Below are positions 5,174-6,273 of a stretch of 6,273 nucleotides of DNA, one piece after another. The notes under the pieces were generated by a model that did not search any database, was not told the origin of the DNA, and worked only from the letters and a program-made list of their open reading frames with translations. The DNA is from Gammaproteobacteria bacterium (GTDB taxonomy: Bacteria; Pseudomonadota; Gammaproteobacteria; Pseudomonadales; Pseudohongiellaceae), in assembly GCA_003514305.1 (NCBI GenBank), contig DORE01000027.1, positions 1 to 6,273 on the forward strand, written 5' to 3'. A program made the position numbers and the translations under genes. The first letter of the stretch is position 1. Each line of letters begins with the position of its first letter.

Positions 5174-6273
5174 TCATTTAGCGCTTTGGCAAAGACTCTG
5201 CACGCTCGTCATTTTGGGGGAGAGGTTTATTTTTCGGAACTTTCGACAGACTCCAGGAAAATTGAGGTTGGATCCGCTTTTCTTGCGCTGAAGGGAGATA
5301 AGTTCAACGGCCAAGACTTTGTGGAGTCTGCCATCAGAGCGGGCGCAAGTGGAGCGATCGTTGAGCAGTCTTGTGTTGATTCATATCCCCAATTGATTGT
5401 AAGTAATACACATGACGCGTTAAGAGATATTGCCCGACTGAATCGCGACCGGAGCAAAGCTAAGGTGGTTGCTCTTACGGGAAGTCAAGCAAAAACAACC
5501 GTGAAAGAACTGATTGCAGGGATTCTCTCTTCGAAAGCGCCGACTCTAGCCACTCAAGCGAACTTCAATAACACCATTGGGGTGCCTCTTACTCTATTAA
5601 GATTAAACGAGGAGCATCGCTATGCAGTAGTGGAAATGGGTGCTGATCGCCCTGGGGAAATCGGTTTCAGTGCTCAGGCGGCTTGCCCTGATATAGCTTT
5701 AATCACTATGGCTAGCGCTGCGCATGTAGAGGGTTTCGGTAGTTTGGCGGGCATCGTGAGAGGCAAGGGTGAAATTTTCGACCACATGAGGTCTGGTGGC
5801 ACTGCAGTGCTCAATCACGATGATGTTCATGTCGGAGTCTGGATTGATCGACTGGGAGGACGCCGGTTTGTGCAGTTCTCAGCCCAACAAAGTGCCCGCA
5901 CCGAATATCGCGCGCGTGATATCGAAAGTCTTGCTGATGGCCGTGTTTATTTTAACCTTGTAACTCCCAACGGGGAACTTGATATAGCGATGAAGCTACT
6001 GGGGAGACACAATGTCATGAATGCAGTTGCGGCTGCGGCGGTTGCATTTGAAGCAGGTGCAGGTCTCGGTCTCATAAAACATGGCTTGGAGTCGGCGATA
6101 CCGGTCCGGGGCCGACTTTGTGCTGAAGAGGGCATTGGGGGTGCTGTGATTCTGGATGACTCCTATAACGCCAGCCCGAATTCTTTTCGCGCAGCTATTG
6201 ATGTGCTGGCAACTTTCTCGGGCCAACAGATTCTAATTGTCGGTGATATGAAGGAACTTGGAAACGAGACAAG
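5171..6273 (+). CDS. murF: UDP-MurNAc-tripeptide:D-Ala-D-Ala ligase MurF (3' truncated by window)
   Basis: MurF is the cytoplasmic ATP-dependent ligase that joins D-Ala-D-Ala to UDP-MurNAc-tripeptide, completing the pentapeptide. The frame is open to the right edge, giving 367 complete codons from the ATG, about four fifths of a typical MurF (E. coli 452). Visible are the N-terminal TDSRKI (26-31), central-domain NFNNTIGVPLTLLRL (131-145), VVEMGADRPGEI (153-164), AHVEGFGSLAG (184-194), Lys199 in RGKGEIF as the expected carbamylated lysine, GRHNVMNAVAAAA (278-290), GRL (314-316), DDSYNASPNSF (329-339) and GDMKELG (358-364). Oddities at conserved sites are the P-loop TGSQAKTTVKE (103-113), with Ala107 in place of the glycine of GxxGKT, Met180 in ITMASAAH where Asn is usual, and Asp159 in place of the Asn of GAN. 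The ATG at 5171 is taken as start; TTG at 5159 adds MIGE and has the better ribosome site. Family identity is secure; full activity is likely but less certain. Confidence 0.95.
   Translation, partial: MSFSALAKTLHARHFGGEVYFSELSTDSRKIEVGSAFLALKGDKFNGQDFVESAIRAGASGAIVEQSCVDSYPQLIVSNTHDALRDIARLNRDRSKAKVVALTGSQAKTTVKELIAGILSSKAPTLATQANFNNTIGVPLTLLRLNEEHRYAVVEMGADRPGEIGFSAQAACPDIALITMASAAHVEGFGSLAGIVRGKGEIFDHMRSGGTAVLNHDDVHVGVWIDRLGGRRFVQFSAQQSARTEYRARDIESLADGRVYFNLVTPNGELDIAMKLLGRHNVMNAVAAAAVAFEAGAGLGLIKHGLESAIPVRGRLCAEEGIGGAVILDDSYNASPNSFRAAIDVLATFSGQQILIVGDMKELGNET

Noticed and set aside
4755..5177. 140-codon open frame on the minus strand over the murE 3' end
   Set aside because: It is antisense to the conserved C-terminal MurE domain and its translation resembles no family I know.
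1..6273. A novel defence, mobile or biosynthetic system
   Set aside because: Every open frame of substance belongs to the canonical mraZ-to-murF block, with no extra gene, insertion or unexplained gap.

Overview
The window is the 5' half of a division and cell wall (dcw) cluster from a Gram-negative bacterium, almost certainly a gammaproteobacterium. The gene order mraZ-rsmH-ftsL-ftsI-murE-murF is the canonical one. The proteins resemble their E. coli counterparts closely in length and motif layout, and MurE carries the DNPR motif of meso-diaminopimelate-adding enzymes. The sequence is not enterobacterial. The general character of the proteins suggests a marine or environmental lineage near Pseudomonas or Cellvibrio, but that placement is an impression and not something I could test.

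Layout: positions 1-107 are the operon leader. They hold an array of AGTGG/AGTGT boxes in strict 10-bp phase, which I read as the MraZ operator, together with weak promoter-like hexamers. Then come mraZ (108-563), a 25-nt gap, rsmH (589-1536), ftsL (1533-1904), ftsI (1888-3612), murE (3609-5162) and murF (from about 5159 or 5171, cut by the right edge). All genes are on the + strand. From rsmH to murE, neighbours overlap by 4, 17 and 4 nt, and murF begins at or just after the murE stop, so the block is one tightly coupled transcription and translation unit. No gene-free stretch exceeds 110 bases, and I see no RNA gene, mobile element, CRISPR array or convincing terminator.

How the genes work together: MraZ is the transcription factor of the cluster and probably represses it by binding the leader array. 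RsmH methylates 16S rRNA. FtsL and FtsI are divisome membrane proteins, FtsI being the septal transpeptidase. MurE and MurF add the third amino acid and the terminal dipeptide to the cytoplasmic UDP-MurNAc peptide that ends up as the substrate of FtsI.

I found no previously undescribed system. The points worth a second look are the expanded 10-bp-phased operator, unusual residues at conserved positions in both Mur ligases (most notably an alanine in place of the P-loop glycine of MurF), an uncertain murF start with a possible TTG overlapping the murE stop, and a perfect 10-bp inverted repeat inside rsmH.
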